Shown one piece after another: positions 21,577 through 32,879 of a stretch of 64,000 nt of DNA. How positions within the stretch are numbered: the stretch's first letter is position 1; the number at the start of each line of letters is the position of its first letter. Below the pieces are notes generated by a model. The model was not told the origin of the DNA, ran no database searches, and was given only the letters and a program-made list of their open reading frames with translations. Origin of the DNA: Dermacentor variabilis (lineage: Eukaryota; Arthropoda; Arachnida; Ixodida; Ixodidae); the NCBI RefSeq assembly GCF_050947875.1, contig NC_134569.1, positions 14,401,131 through 14,465,130 on the forward strand, written 5' to 3'. The position numbers and the translations under genes were made by a program.

Positions 21577-22059
21577 AACGTAGGAATCAGCCTCAAAATT
21601 GTTTGTTACTGATGTTTTTCTTCCTGAGGCAGGATTTTTAACATATTGCTTTTGTGTAGTGTTTCAAAGTGATGATGTGCTTTCTAGTGCAATTTTCCGA
21701 TTTGTGGACGCGTTCTGAGTGCTGCTAGACTACTGTAAGGAACTAGGCAGTGGTATAGAAGGGGAAAGAGCCTGGCAGGGCTTAGTGAGGGTTGTGCCGT
21801 GCTTGCTGACTGAGCGGTTGAGTTTCGGCGTAGTTCTACCGCTTGCCGGGAACGAGAACAAAAATGTGAACTCTCCCGAAGTCACTTTGCAGTGTCCTGT
21901 GTGAACCTGAACGAGAGAACGAGGGCTTCTCTGTGCGCTGCGCTCAAGAAACGTCGAGGGACGCCCGACTTCGGTTATGAGCATCATCGAGCGACATCCC
22001 TCCGGACAGCGGATGCAGTCCCCTGACCATCGGGATCTCCTTCCCCCGGCGTGGCGGTC
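21577..22059 (+). other. A2 3' untranslated region
   Basis: Non-coding; its first part matches 1-185 of the window. Just before the 3' LTR comes cgggatctccttcccccggcg, which recurs before the 3' LTR of element D. No ordinary polypurine tract is seen there. Confidence 0.7.
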
Positions 22060-22828
22060 TGTTACGTTTCGCCTACGACGCGCGGTTAGCCGGCGCGGAT
22101 GCAACGGACGCTGGGGCTTCGTTCAAAGCGGCGGACATTTTGGCCCGTTCGGCGCCGCTGCCTCGCCTCCCCGCCAAGCGCGCCCAGGCATGTTCCAATG
22201 CCACGTGTCTTCGTGTGCGTGTGTGTGTGTGTGTGCATGTTGGTGCCCACGCTTGTCGAAGCGCGGCAGCCGGGGAGAGGAGCTCCCCCAACTGTGAAGC
22301 GAGGAGGTCCGAGCGGCACCGGTCCGGCGGATGCGTCACCTACTCATCCCAACGTGCCCGAGCGGCACCGGTCCGGCGGATGCGTCACCTACTCATCCCA
22401 ACGTTCCCGAGCGGCGCCGGCCCGGCGGATGCATCACCTACTCATCCCAACGTTCCCGAGCGGCGCCGGCCCGGTGGATGCGCCACCTACTCATCCCAAC
22501 GTGTCCGAGCGGCACAGTCACGTGCGCGTCTATAGAGGCGTTCCTTCTTGCCCTCAACTGCGAGAGTATAGAAGCAGCTGCCCCCGGACGCCGAGAAGGC
22601 TCCGATTTCTTCTGTTGAGTAACGTGCTCTCCCGTCGCTCTACTTCGGTCGACCTGACCGCCCACTCTTTGCGATGCTAGAATAAACAAGTTGTTCTGTT
22701 ACGAGTCGACTCATGCTTTGCTGGGACCTTCGGATGCTTCCAGTTGTGCCCCAGGCTGCCAGGCCAACGCTACCCTTGGGGCTTGCGACCCAGCTGCAAC
22801 AACGGGCGTCAGCGCTGAGGTTCCAACA
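22060..22828 (+). repeat. 3' LTR of A2
   Basis: 769 bases, TGTTACG...CCAACA, with four U3 units (22307-22514), TATAGAA in place of TATAAAA, and AATAAA. It is followed directly by the CATG target duplication. Confidence 0.93.
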
Positions 22829-22982
22829 CATGTGACTCCCGGTGCATGGGCGTTGCCGCGAAATTCTGCCCTTGTTTCACAATGTTCGCTCTGAAATGTC
22901 TTTTCGAGCATGAAATAGACATTCTAGACAAAATTCAGAACGATTTCCGGCGCCGGGGGTTGTTTTGGTCGACAGTGCATGA

Positions 22983-23035
22983 TGGATGGATGGATGGATG
23001 GATGGATGGATGGATGGATGGATGGATGGATGGAT
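22983..23035. repeat. (TGGA)n tail of LINE E
   Basis: About 13 units of tgga, the complement of the 3' terminal (TCCA)n tail of LINE E on the minus strand. Confidence 0.9.
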
Positions 23036-23039
23036 ACAA

Positions 23040-24269
23040 CTTGCTTGTACGTCCGGCAAGGTTTAACGCGACCCGGGCTCAGGTCTCCTACGGGCCGGGG
23101 AACGTCAAGGCGCTGCCTCAACGCCGCCTCACGGGCTTGCTGGACTGCCCACGTCTAGATTCCGAGGTCTGAGCTGCGCAGAGAAGCGGCCGGGCGGCCC
23201 ACCTCCGGAGCAACTGCCAACCTTCCTATAACTACACTGCACTCCCACAGCATGTGTTTGAGTGTTGCTGGTCCTTCCTGGCACAATTTGCACGTGTCGT
23301 CCTGATGCTTATATGGGAAGATACGCTTCAGACGGAACGGATTAGGGAAGGTGTTCGTCTGGAATTGTCTCCAGGCGACGGCCTGCCTCCTGCTCAATTT
23401 GAGACTCGGCGGTGGGTATATCATTCTGGCGTTTAGATATGCACTGGTTATCATCGTTGAATTTGGTGAGCCTGTCCTGTTCTGCGCGAGGAGTGTTCGC
23501 TATCGTGCGAGAGGCGTTGCCCTGTTCAGCGCGGCGGGTCATGTCTCACGCCGTCCGGTGCGCCGTCTTGTTTATGTTCTGGAGCGCGTCGCCTTCCGTG
23601 GTGACGTGCGCGGGGAACGATATATCATTCTCAAGCTCACGGTTTTGGATCTGCCCGCTTCGGCCAGAATGGACAGGGCTTCCTTGGAAATTCTACCTTT
23701 GGCGTAATTCTTTACTGCCGTTTGCGAGTCGCTTAGTACGACTTCGCATTCCTGTTCTGTGAGGGCCAGCGCGATCGCTACTTCCTCCGCTATTTTCGAG
23801 TGTTTGGTGTATACACTGCATGTGGTTCTGATTTTGGAGTTTGTGTCTATCACTACGGCGGTGTATTTTTGGCCGTTCGGATATTCGGCTGCGTCGACAA
23901 AGCGCGCATTTCTTTCCCTGCCGAATGAACGGAGCAGAGCCTCGGCTCTTGCCTTTCTTCTACCTCAGTTGTAATCGGGGTGGACGTTTCTTGGGATGTT
24001 TGCCACCGTAACGGTGTCTCTGATTTTGTTGGGGATCTGCATTTTCTGGCCGTGCTGGTTGTGGTACGTTATGCCGAGCTTGTTCATAATGTACCTTCCC
24101 ATCGTGGTGATCGACAGGCGTTCGAGCTGCGAGGTGCGTTGTGCTTCGGCTATTTCTCCCAAGGTGTATATGCTCAGCAGGGCCAGGAGCTCGGTGCTCG
24201 TCATTCCGGGAGGCCCAAGGCTATTTTGTACGCTGTCCTTATGAGCGTGTTGATGTTGTTCTTTTTCGC
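23040..24269 (-). pseudogene. LINE E ORF2, RNase H and C-terminal CCHC part
   Basis: Downstream of the F insertion: STELLALLSIYTLGEIAEAQ and LERLSITTMGRYIMNKLG, then an RNase H domain with EEVAIALALTEQECEVVL and SDSQTAVKNYAKG. The C-terminal zinc motif is CKLCQEGPATLKHMLWEC (C-x2-C-x8-H-x4-C). Several stops and shifts. After the motif comes about 120 bases of 3' untranslated sequence and the GATG-type tail. Confidence 0.82.
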
Positions 24270-24523
24270 GAGAGAGAGAGAGATGCAAATGAGAGACAGG
24301 CCGGGAGATTAACCAGAGTTAAAACCTCCGGTTTGCTACCCTGCACTAGGGGAAGAGAAAGGGGAAGTAAAGACGGAAAGAAGAGCGTGACAAAAATAAA
24401 AGCGTGAGAAAAATATATGAAAAGGGACGGAATGGGGGATGATTATAGTCTTTCTAATAAACCGCTGTGATGTAAAAAGGTCAACAAAGCCTTGACCGAC
24501 TTTCGCTGCGACGACAGTTTATG

Positions 24524-27500
24524 TCAGTATTCCACAACTGACTGTTCTGAAAGAGGTCTGTCGTCAAGACGTGCCAACGTGGTCGCTAGTGACAGCCGGT
24601 GCGCGCTGTATTGAGTACAGTGGCAAAGTACGTGTTCGATAGTCTCCTCGCCGCCGCAGTGACTGCAAGCTGCGCTGTCGTCCATACCGACTTGGAAGGC
24701 GAAAGATCTTGTGTAGGCGACACCAAGCCATAGTCGGCGAAGTACTTCTGTTTCGAGTCGAGAGAGTCCAGATGGAGGTCGAAGGGATGGAGTCGAAGGG
24801 ATGGGTCCAGTCGGTGTAGACGTGTATGCTTCAAGCTTGGTGTGTTCCATAAAGTTTTGATGGCTTCATTTGCAAGCACACGAATTTTCATTGCAGCGTC
24901 TGTTCTTGAGAATGGAATGGAGTCTTGCAAGCCATTCTCATGTGCAGGTCGTGCTGCTGCGTCGGCATGTTCATTGCCCATTATGCAACAGTGATTTGGA
25001 ATCCACTGTAACGTGATGTCGTGTCCTTGCTCGACGAGGTGGTGAAGCAGCAGTCTGACTTCTAAAACTAGTTCTTCGTGGGGTCCTCGGCGTAAGGCAG
25101 AAACAAAACTATGAAGAGCAGCCTTGGAGTCAGTGAACACGCTCCATTTCTTGGGTAGTTCTTCAGAAATTACACGAAGTGCACAACGAATAGCAGCAAG
25201 CTCCGCGGCAGTCGATGTAGTCTGGTGAGATAGTCGAATCTTTATAGTGGAAAGTTTTGCAGGAAAGATCACCGATGCTTCAGAGCCATTCACCGTGGTT
25301 GAAGCGTCAGTATACAGATGATGATGCTCGTTGTACGTCTCGTACAGCAAGAGCAGTGAAATCTGCTTGAGTGCTGGAGACGAGAGTTGGGCTTCTGTTC
25401 GTATTCCTGTACCGTTAGTCGAACCTTTGCTTGAGCCAAGCACCCTGGTGGAAACGGAACTTTCGCTGGAGCTGCATAACCTGATGGACGGTATGCACGA
25501 TAGGGCAGGACTGTTTCACAAAAGGAAGCACGTGGTCGATCCTCTGGCAGTGAGGCTAGATGATGGGCAGGGGCTCGAGCAAGGTGTCTTACGTGTGCTC
25601 TGAGCGCTTCCATGACTATATGGGTCTTGGCTTGGAAATCGAGTGCAATGGCAATTGTTTCAGCCGTTGAAGAGCACCGCGGCAATCCAAGACACACTCT
25701 AAGCGCCTGGGCCTGGACGCTTTCGCGTGTACGGATATTACTTCTGCAGGTATTGGTCAGCACAGGCAAGCTGTATCGCAAATACCCAAGAAATAGCGTC
25801 CTGTACAGTTGCATCATTGCATGTACTGAATTACCCCAGACTTTTCCTCCAAGAAACTTAAACACATTAGAGATATCCGTCAGGCGCTTCTTTAGGTAGG
25901 CCACATGAGAACTCCAGCAGAGGTCACGATCAATGATTACGCCTAAGAATCGGTGCGTCCTGACATAAGGTATGCTTTGTCCGTCGATAGAGACATCGTA
26001 TGACCTCATTGGCTTTCGGCTAAACGCGACCAATGCGGATTTTTCTGGCGAGATCTTGAGGCCTTGTTCATTTAAGTACGCCGATGTTGACGTGGCAGCT
26101 TTTTGAAGCCTGGCGCGAACTTGCGGCCGTGTCACACCAGATGCCCAAACGCAGATGTCGTCGGCATACATTGATACTATAACTGTGTTCGGAAGTCGTT
26201 CCACGAGACCAATGCGTACAAGGTTGAAAAGTGTGGAACTCAAGACACCGCCTTGTGAAACTCCATGGTGCGTATAATATTGCGAGGTTGGGCCAGCTTC
26301 AGTGTTAAGAAATAGAGGCCGCCTATGTAAATAACTGCGTGTCCAACTATATAATGGACCGCCTACGCCCACCGATTCCAATGCTTCAAGTATGGCGTCA
26401 TGAAGAACGTTGTCGTAGGCTCCCTTTATATCTAAGAACATTGCGACAGATAACCTCTTACACGTATTTTGGTGTTGAACATAGGTTACCAGATCGATAA
26501 CGTTGTCGATAGAACATCGGTGACGTCTTAAACCAGCCATGGCGTCCGGGTAGATTTCGTAATGTTCAAGGCACCACTCAAGTCTGGCAAGGATCATTCG
26601 TCCATTGCCTTCCCAACGCAACTTGGCAGCGCAGTTGGTCGGCATGAAGTAATATATAAGGGAGACTTGCCAGGCTTAAGAAGCGGTACCAGGCGGCTGA
26701 TCTTCCAATCTTGATGAACTTTGCCGTCCTGCTAGGACTCGTTATAGACATTAAGGAGCGCACTTCGTGCCCGTTCACCAAGGTGACATAGCATATACGA
26801 TAAGATATGTCACCCGGACCAGGCGACGACAACCGATTACATAGGGCGAGCGCCGCGTCAAGCTCTTGCGTCGTGAAAGGAAGATCCATGCGCGAATCTC
26901 GTGAATCTGGAATACGGTTCAATGTAAGCGAACCTGTGCGAGTTGGCTGGCCCGCAATCATAGCACAGAAGTCTTACGCCACATAAATGTCTTGTCGGCG
27001 CCGGAATAGTGCCAGGGCCTTAAACGGGAAACACTGTTCCGGAACAGAACGTAGACCTCGCACAGTTCTCCATATTTGAGATAGCGGTTTGCGGGGATCT
27101 AGCGACGCACAAAATTTCGACCACCGCTGAGCCTCTACAGTTTATCCATGCGGCGTTGTATCTTCTTTTGCTATCGCCGGGCTGTTCTTAGATCCTGAAT
27201 TGACTTAGTGCGTCGATATCTTCTTTCAGCACGACGGCGAATCGCACGAAGCCGCTCCAAGTCCAGGTCGAATTCAGAATACCTTGGAGAACGTGTGAGT
27301 GTGCGTGTGGCTGTCTGTGCCGTTTTCTTGACAGCTTGTTGAAGTCCACGAGAGAGGCCTTTGTGACAAATGTCTTCAATCTGGGATTTAAAGACAGTCC
27401 AATCTATTCTTCGTATCGCGGTGGACGTAAACGTGTTAGACATTCCCTTGATCTTGAGGTAAGTGGGGCTGTGGTCACTTCCGTGCGTTTCAATGTCCAA

Positions 27501-28135
27501 AAACCACTTAACATGTGTGGCGCGGCGGTGGGAGACAAAAGTCAAATCGAGGCAGCTGCTGAACGTTATTCCCCGCAGAAATGTTGGACTCGCGTCATTC
27601 AGCAGGTAGAGACCATTGTTGGAAACTAATGAAGCTAGTCGTCGTCCCGTCGCGTTAACCTTTGAGCTTCCCCAAATGGTATGGTGCGTTGAAGTACCCG
27701 GTGCATAATCCATGGACCAGGTTGTGTTTTTAAGATGTCTTCTAGTCTTTTGGTGTCAAATCGACTTGATGGAGACAGATACACCCCCAAGAGTGCAAAG
27801 GTGACTTTCCTATTTTTAACAGTCATGCACACATACTGATTGTCGTCATGAAGTTGCACCGTTTGGACGACGTAAGTGAGTTCACGGCGAATGAACACGA
27901 CGACCTTGCTACTTTTGATGTCGCTTGATGAGAATATTGTCTCGTAGCTGGATAGTCTTATTGGATGGGATAATCTTGGTTCACAGATGACAATGATTGG
28001 AAACTGGTTAGTGAGAACAAATTGACGAAAATCGGCGATGCGAGATCTTAGACCTCTCGCGTTCCACTGAAGGATCGACGCTTCTCTGACCTCCTTGCGA
28101 AATGACTGGTGATTGTCAGTCACGGCTTCACTCAA
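24524..28135 (-). pseudogene. LINE F ORF2: endonuclease, reverse transcriptase, RNase H, CCHC
   Basis: Endonuclease: EASILQWNARGLRSRIADF, IVICEPRL and HGSDHSPTYLK. Reverse transcriptase: SVAMFLDIKGAYDNVLHDA, HHGVSQGGVLSSTLFNL, VSMYADDICVWASG. RNase H: HLYTDASTTVNGSE, STAAELAAIRCALR, WSVFTDSKAALHSF, GNEHADAAAR, so all four acidic residues are present. C-terminal motif: CSHCGGEETIEHVLCHC. Breaks near 25300-25440, 26600, 27000-27170 and 27650 make it non-functional. It overlaps the ORF1 stop, in the pattern ttgAgTGA, without an ATG at the apparent start. Confidence 0.88.
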
Positions 28136-28355
28136 GACTTGCTAGGACGGGGCTCAGCGCGTCGAGCACTTGTAGCCCACTTCGAGCAGATGGAGTGTCA
28201 ATGCTTGTCAGCATGGCCCTGATGACATTCACAATGGATCGCAGCACCGGAATCATTTGGCAGTCGACTGTTGAAGCCTCACCAACAGAAGCGGGCTTCG
28301 ATGGGAGCATCAAGTGTGGAGGCTCTTTGGAAGACTGAACGTGCCAGTTGTGTTA
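28128..28355 (-). pseudogene. LINE F ORF1, C-terminal remnant
   Basis: An in-frame tail ending VLDALSPVLASLE, with its stop overlapping the start of ORF2. The upstream part is absent; the element is joined to LINE E at 28355. No nucleic acid-binding motif remains. Confidence 0.5.
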
Positions 28356-30780
28356 GGCGGCTACGTAGGCGATGTGGCTGTCAACAAAGGAGTGGATCAG
28401 TCGAATGACGTTTGCTTCCTTCATGCCCGCGTGTCTGTTGGTTATTCTCTTTATGAGTTTCGCGGCGCTGGTGACATTGCCTTCGATCTTCCTCACGGTT
28501 TCGCCGTTAGCTCCGTTGGCCTCAATGATCATTCCGAGGATTGTGATCTTGTTTACTTCGGGGATTTCGTTTCCGTCTTGGGTGTACAGGCCGATTTCCT
28601 CGTACTCCCGGGGTCCCGTGTAGCTCTTTGGTGGCATGCCTCTGCGCGTGGGCCGGTAAAAGAGTAGTTCGGACTTGCTCGGGGAGGATTTGAGACCCGT
28701 TCCTTGGAGGTACTCTTCGACTTTGTGAATGGCCGTTTGTAATGCATTCTCAATTTGGCCATCACTGCCGCGGTCCGCCCAAATCGTTATATCGTCTGCG
28801 TACATAGCGTGGTGGATTCCTGCGATTTGCCGTAGTTTCCTGGGGAGACCCAGCATGAGTAAGTTGAAAAGGAGCGAAGATATAACTGAGCCATGGGGGG
28901 GGGGGGGGGGTACCTGCACTTCCCTGGGTCCGTTCTTCGGACCGGAGGTCGCCAACCGTCAGGATGGCTTTGCGATCGTTCAGAGAGTCCCTCACGTAGA
29001 TGTAGGCCCTTTCCCCCAGGTTCAGATTAGACATTTGTTTCAGGATCGACTCGTGAGCGACGTTGCCGAATTCTTTCTCCAGGTCTAGTCCTAGGATGGC
29101 TCTGGTGTTTTTTGTCGTCAAGGATCTGGTTCTTCAGTGGCAACATGACGTCCTGCGTGGACAGGCGGGATCGGAAGCATATCATGGTGTGGGAGTAGGC
29201 TTCGGTCTCTTCTAGATGGCTGTTGATACGGTTCAGGAAGGCTTGTTCCAAGACCTTGCCCACGCACGACGTGAGAGAGATTGGGCGTACGTTCTCCAAG
29301 CTCAACGGCTTTCCGGGCTTGGGTATGAGGATAGCCTTGGACTTCTTCCACTGCTCCGGGATGCAGCCTTCTCTCCAGCACTTGTTCATATAGCCCGTAA
29401 GTTTGGTGACATATTTGTCGTCCAGGTTTCTGAGCGTTTTGTTGTTAACCCTGTCCGGTCCTGGGGCTGACTTGCCGTTTAGTCCTTGGAGTGCCGTTCT
29501 GATTTCTGCCTCATTAAAGTCTTAATCTAACTTGGGACTGGGACTGCCAGTGTACCGGCGTGCTCGACCATCGGTCGTTGCGGAAGGTACTTGTAGCAGA
29601 GTTTCATGACGATTTGCTTGTCGCTCGCCACCCCTTTCTCCTTGTGCAGAAGTCTCTGCATGTCGGCTCATTGCTTGGATTTGCTTTGGGTTTCGCCCAG
29701 CAGCTGTGCCTCAGCAGTCGCCACGTACTTCCGTTGTGAGTTTGGCCATCCGTGGCGTTGTAGACTTCGTCCCGCTGTTGCTTGCTCAAGGTTTTGCAGT
29801 GCTCTCCGATTTGTTTGTTTAGTTCGGCTATCTTTTTCCTCAGCTTTCGATTGAGCCGCTGGCCTTGCCATCGGGTTTGTATTGATTTCTTGACTTCCCA
29901 GAGGTGTGCGTGGCGACTGTCCATCTTCTCCGTCAGGATTTCGGGAGTGATGGTTTGCATGGCCTCCATGACATCCCTGGTCAGGTCCGCGATCCATGTG
30001 TCAATGTCACCGATCGGCTAGTCGTCTAGCCTGATATCCCGGTGCTTGCGAAACTTGTCCCAGTCTGTCCATTTGAAGCTTTTGACCGGGGGTGGGCGTG
30101 GTTCCCGCTCGGGGGATCGTGATCTCGATGATCATGTGGTCGCTACCTAGATCATCTAGGATGTTTCTCCAGGTAGCCCTCTCGATGTTTTTAATCATTG
30201 TTAAGTCCTGTGTGGTATCTCTTGCAACCGAATTGCCCATTCGCGTTGGGGCGCTGGAATCCGTGATGAGCGTGTATTCCAAGTCTTGCGAGTCCTGCCA
30301 TAACTGCTTGCCCTTGGTTGTGGTGTGGCCGTATTCCCAGGTATGGCACGGAGCGTTGAAGTCCCCACCCGCTATTAGCGGGTTCAGGCCGGTGAGCTCG
30401 GTCGCCTTTTTGAGCAGGGAGAGAAAACGCTGCTGTTTTTTGGATGGGTTACTGTATATGCTCAATATAAAGATGCTATTCTTTTGCGTTCTATGAGGAA
30501 TAATCTCTATCATTATATGCTCGGATTACGGGCTTTAATCTCATGTTCCATGGGTACTAGGCCCTTTCTGATTAGTGTGGAGATGCCCCTATCGTTTTGG
30601 AATTTAGGGATGAGGGCGTGGTAGCCCGGGATGTTGGCCGACGCGCACACGGTTTCTTGTAGCATTACATTGGGTTTGGGTTGGGTATTTCTTACGTATT
30701 GTTGTAGGACCGGTTTTTTTCCCGGCTAGACCTGTGCAGTTCCACTGCCAGACCAATAGCTGTTTATCGTGTCTGTCCAT
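28356..30780 (-). pseudogene. LINE E ORF2, endonuclease and reverse transcriptase part
   Basis: The ATG at 30780 lies only nine bases from the element edge (MDRHDKQLLVWQWNCTGLAGK), an endonuclease-type start. Further endonuclease motifs are GGDFNAPCHTWE and LGSDHMIIEI at 30007-30513. Reverse transcriptase segments are PEQWKKSKAILIPKPGK and RPISLTSCVGKVLEQ at 29027-29389, then GSVISSLLFNLLMLG and MYADDITIWADRG at 28353-28955. A run of G at 28897-28910 and other breaks shift the frame. The gene is dead. Confidence 0.85.
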
Positions 30781-30859
30781 CCTGGAGTAATGACAGCCCG
30801 AAAAAAATTTCGGGGGGGGCTGAAGCCCCATAAGCGCCCCCCCCCTGGCTACACCCTTG

Positions 30860-31745
30860 CCCCGGCCCTTCAGGCGCGCCAGTCCGATCGCCTGGCGTAT
30901 TCTACGTAGACGTCTCGGGCTCTTCCCCCTCAGGTCACTTCACGGCCGCTGTGATCACAGAGCGTCCACACCTCGATGACCCCTCCTTTAGAGCCGACGC
31001 TGTAACTCATGCAGAGGAGGTTACCATTGCTTTGGCCGCCTTTCACCCCACCACTCACACTAACTTAGATTCGCGCTCAACCTGTTCTAGTTACATCCAG
31101 GGTTCCATCGCCCTGCTGGCGGCTTCGGGCCGCCTCCTGGTGCTTCAACCCTCACTCCATCAGAATAGACTGGACCCCAGTCTACACAAGTCTTTCCTGC
31201 AACGAGGCGGCGAATGCCGCTGCCTGCGCTTCTCTCCTCTGGGCTGCTGTCCCTCCATGTCCCGAGTCGGATCCTGTCAACTCGAGCTTCACACGCTACA
31301 GCGATATTCTGGATTATTACCGCACTTCGCGCCGACTTTACCCTGACCCTGCACGCAGTTTGGCGAAAGCGGACAAACGAGTACAACGCCGCCTTCAGAC
31401 CAATACTTTCCTTAGTCCGGCGGTCGCCCGGCACTTCATGCCGGAAATCTCTGGCACGTGCCCGACTTGTCAGGTCCTCGCCGACACATTTCGTGCCCCG
31501 CTACTCCACTCTCTTTCTCATCTCCTTTCCCCATCCCTACTAGAGAGGCTTGGGAGGAGTACCTGCTCGGCTGCTCTACCTTGGAAGCTCAACGTTCCTT
31601 GGTGGAGAGCGCCCGGGCAGCTGCCATCTCCAATGGCGTACCAGACTGGGGGCTGCCACTCAGGTGCACAGTAAGCAACTCTCTTGTTAACTTCTTGAAT
31701 AATATGATTCTACCACCACCACCAACACCACCAACACCAACACCA
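30860..31745 (+). pseudogene. LINE G 3' fragment: RNase H and C-terminal region
   Basis: A 5'-truncated LINE. An RNase H start is recognisable at about 30900-31090 (YVDVSGSSPSGHFTAAV, DAVTHAEEVTIALAAF). Then come TSRRLYPDPAR at about 31319, VQRRLQTNTFLSPAV and a CCHC remnant (CPTCQVLADTF), and the C-terminal PTREAWEEYLLGCSTLEAQ. The tail is (ACC/AAC)n at 31710-31745. A second 3' end of the same family lies at 49855-50092. Several frameshifts. Confidence 0.78.
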
Positions 31746-32624
31746 CAGAACTGCTTTGTCTCTGCAATTCGCAGTTCCGCTATTCCACACCTTATCACCC
31801 TCAGACAAATGAGCACGTAGAACGTGCGAACAGAACTCTAACGTGCTGGCCATATGATCTTCCGATCACAAAAACTGGGATGATGTTCTCCCCTTCATCA
31901 CCTATGCTTATAATGCTTCATCACCTATGCTTCATCACCTATGCTTAAAGCAGGGACGACTGATTACAGTCCTTTTTACCTCTTTTACGCGCGTCCACCG
32001 CTAAGCTTCATTGACACTATACTACCGTTCGACTCTCACAGCAAGAACTCTGCTACCAAGACGCTGTGTTTCCGACGAAACCCGGCGTATTGCTCGTCTT
32101 CGTACTGTGACATCGCAACACCAACCGAAAGAGCGCTATGGCAGGCGACATCAGTCTGCTTCGTATGCTAAAGGAAACTTTTTTTCATTTTCATATTCTT
32201 TTTTTTATTTCTAGAGCCCGGTCAGGCGTTACAGAGACGAGTGGGGAAAATACAATAAGAAACAAACAAGAACAGGAAAGGTTACAGCAGATAATCATGA
32301 ACAGCATCTTTAAATTTCGCAGGATCGCTGATGGTGACGACGGAGGTTAGCTGATTCCACTTCGAAGCAGTTTTTGGGACGAAGGAATTCAAGTACTGGT
32401 GCGTCCGGCATTGTGGTTTTGGTTGTGTGTGGACTCAGCAACGTGAACGTGGCTTATTCGAAAAGTTGCTACCTCAGTACACGGGCCCATGCGTCATACT
32501 GGATCACTTGAGCGACTTTACGTACGTGGTAGCACACTTGACGTCAGCTGGTCGTCGGTCTAGCTGGACCCAGTTGGTACATGTTGCGCGTCTTAAACGG
32601 TTTCACCATACACTTTCCCAGTGA
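31746..32624 (+). pseudogene. Gypsy integrase C-terminal remnant
   Basis: Begins in the integrase core (YHPQTNEHVERANRTLT, with the third catalytic residue E) directly after the LINE G tail, so LINE G probably inserted here. It continues with a short duplicated cttcatcacctatgctt, TTDYSPFYLFYARPP and VTSQHQPKERYGRRH. After an insertion at about 32190-32415 it goes on with the GPY-type module (LLPQYTGPCVILDHLSDFTY, VHVARLKRFHH). Conventional gypsy, possibly the same group as element B. Confidence 0.75.
32190..32415. repeat. Unclassified insertion in the gypsy remnant
   Basis: T-rich start (aactttttttcattttc) followed by about 200 non-coding bases that break the integrase frame between ASYAKG and WTQQRERG. 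The boundaries are approximate and no target duplication was identified. Confidence 0.45.
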
Positions 32625-32879
32625 TCTGTACTTTCGCAGCGGGCTTCGCCTGGAAACCAGCGATTGCAACGGCACGAGCCGGGCTTGTTAGCTGGCGTTA
32701 GCTGGCGCAGCCTATTGACGCCATCTTTCCCGGACCATGAAGCTTGTCCTGTAAATAAACACTGTCCAACCTTAATCGCAACAATACATAATGTCGTTTC
32801 ATGGGTATCTCTAAAGCACACATACTTTTTTACGAAATAGGGCATTATTTTCGACAGATCTTTTCTTTTTCTTAGTCAT
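32625..32879. other. Non-coding, probable 3' end of the gypsy remnant
   Basis: Contains tgtaaataaacactgtcc at about 32750, an LTR-like polyadenylation region. Without the partner LTR its limits cannot be set. Confidence 0.4.

Larger units (their letters stand above)
15763..22828 (+). mobile_element. Gmr1-like Ty3/gypsy LTR retrotransposon, copy A2 (both LTRs)
   Basis: A 7066-base element with 5' LTR 15763-16583, gag, protease, integrase, reverse transcriptase, RNase H and 3' LTR 22060-22828, flanked by the 4-base duplication CATG at 15759-15762 and 22829-22832. It is inserted in repeat R1; the empty site is seen in inverted copy A near 10040. Integrase precedes reverse transcriptase in one continuous 1000-residue frame, which rules out a rearrangement of pieces. 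Defects: a 229-base insertion in the leader, loss of about 50 bases after the 5' LTR, a protease frameshift, an extra C in a poly-C tract, two catalytic D to N changes and a nonsense codon in RNase H. Confidence 0.95.
24270..28355 (-). mobile_element. RNase H-bearing LINE F, inserted in LINE E
   Basis: A minus-strand LINE of about 4.1 kb. The 5' end is truncated within ORF1, ORF2 covers endonuclease, reverse transcriptase and RNase H, and the 3' end is an untranslated region closing in a (CT)n tail (gagagagagagag on the plus strand at 24270). A related 3' end recurs at 44688-44830. No target duplication was found. Confidence 0.85.
22983..30789 (-). mobile_element. RNase H-bearing LINE E, interrupted by LINE F
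   Basis: A minus-strand non-LTR retrotransposon inserted in R1 copy B. Its 5' part is 28356-30789 (endonuclease and reverse transcriptase) and its 3' part is 22983-24269 (end of RT region, RNase H, CCHC motif, 3' tail). The two parts join logically: the 5' part ends in SHIAYVAA and the 3' part resumes with KNNINTLIRTAYK. The 3' end is a (CATC)n tail, read as tggatggatgg at 22983-23035 on the plus strand. A short ATGA match flanks the insertion (22979-22982 and 30790-30793). Confidence 0.85.
14208..30819 (+). repeat. Unclassified repeat R1, copy B, split by three insertions
   Basis: R1 pieces lie at 14208-14255, 15040-15762, 22829-22982 and 30790-30819. Together they are collinear with the uninterrupted inverted copy at 9862-10812. 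The interruptions are a solo LTR, the gypsy element A2 and LINE E. Both LTR insertions show target duplications against the reference. The last piece ends in aaaaaaatttcgggggggg like the end of copy A and runs on into a CCCC-rich segment with ctggctacacc. Confidence 0.85.
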
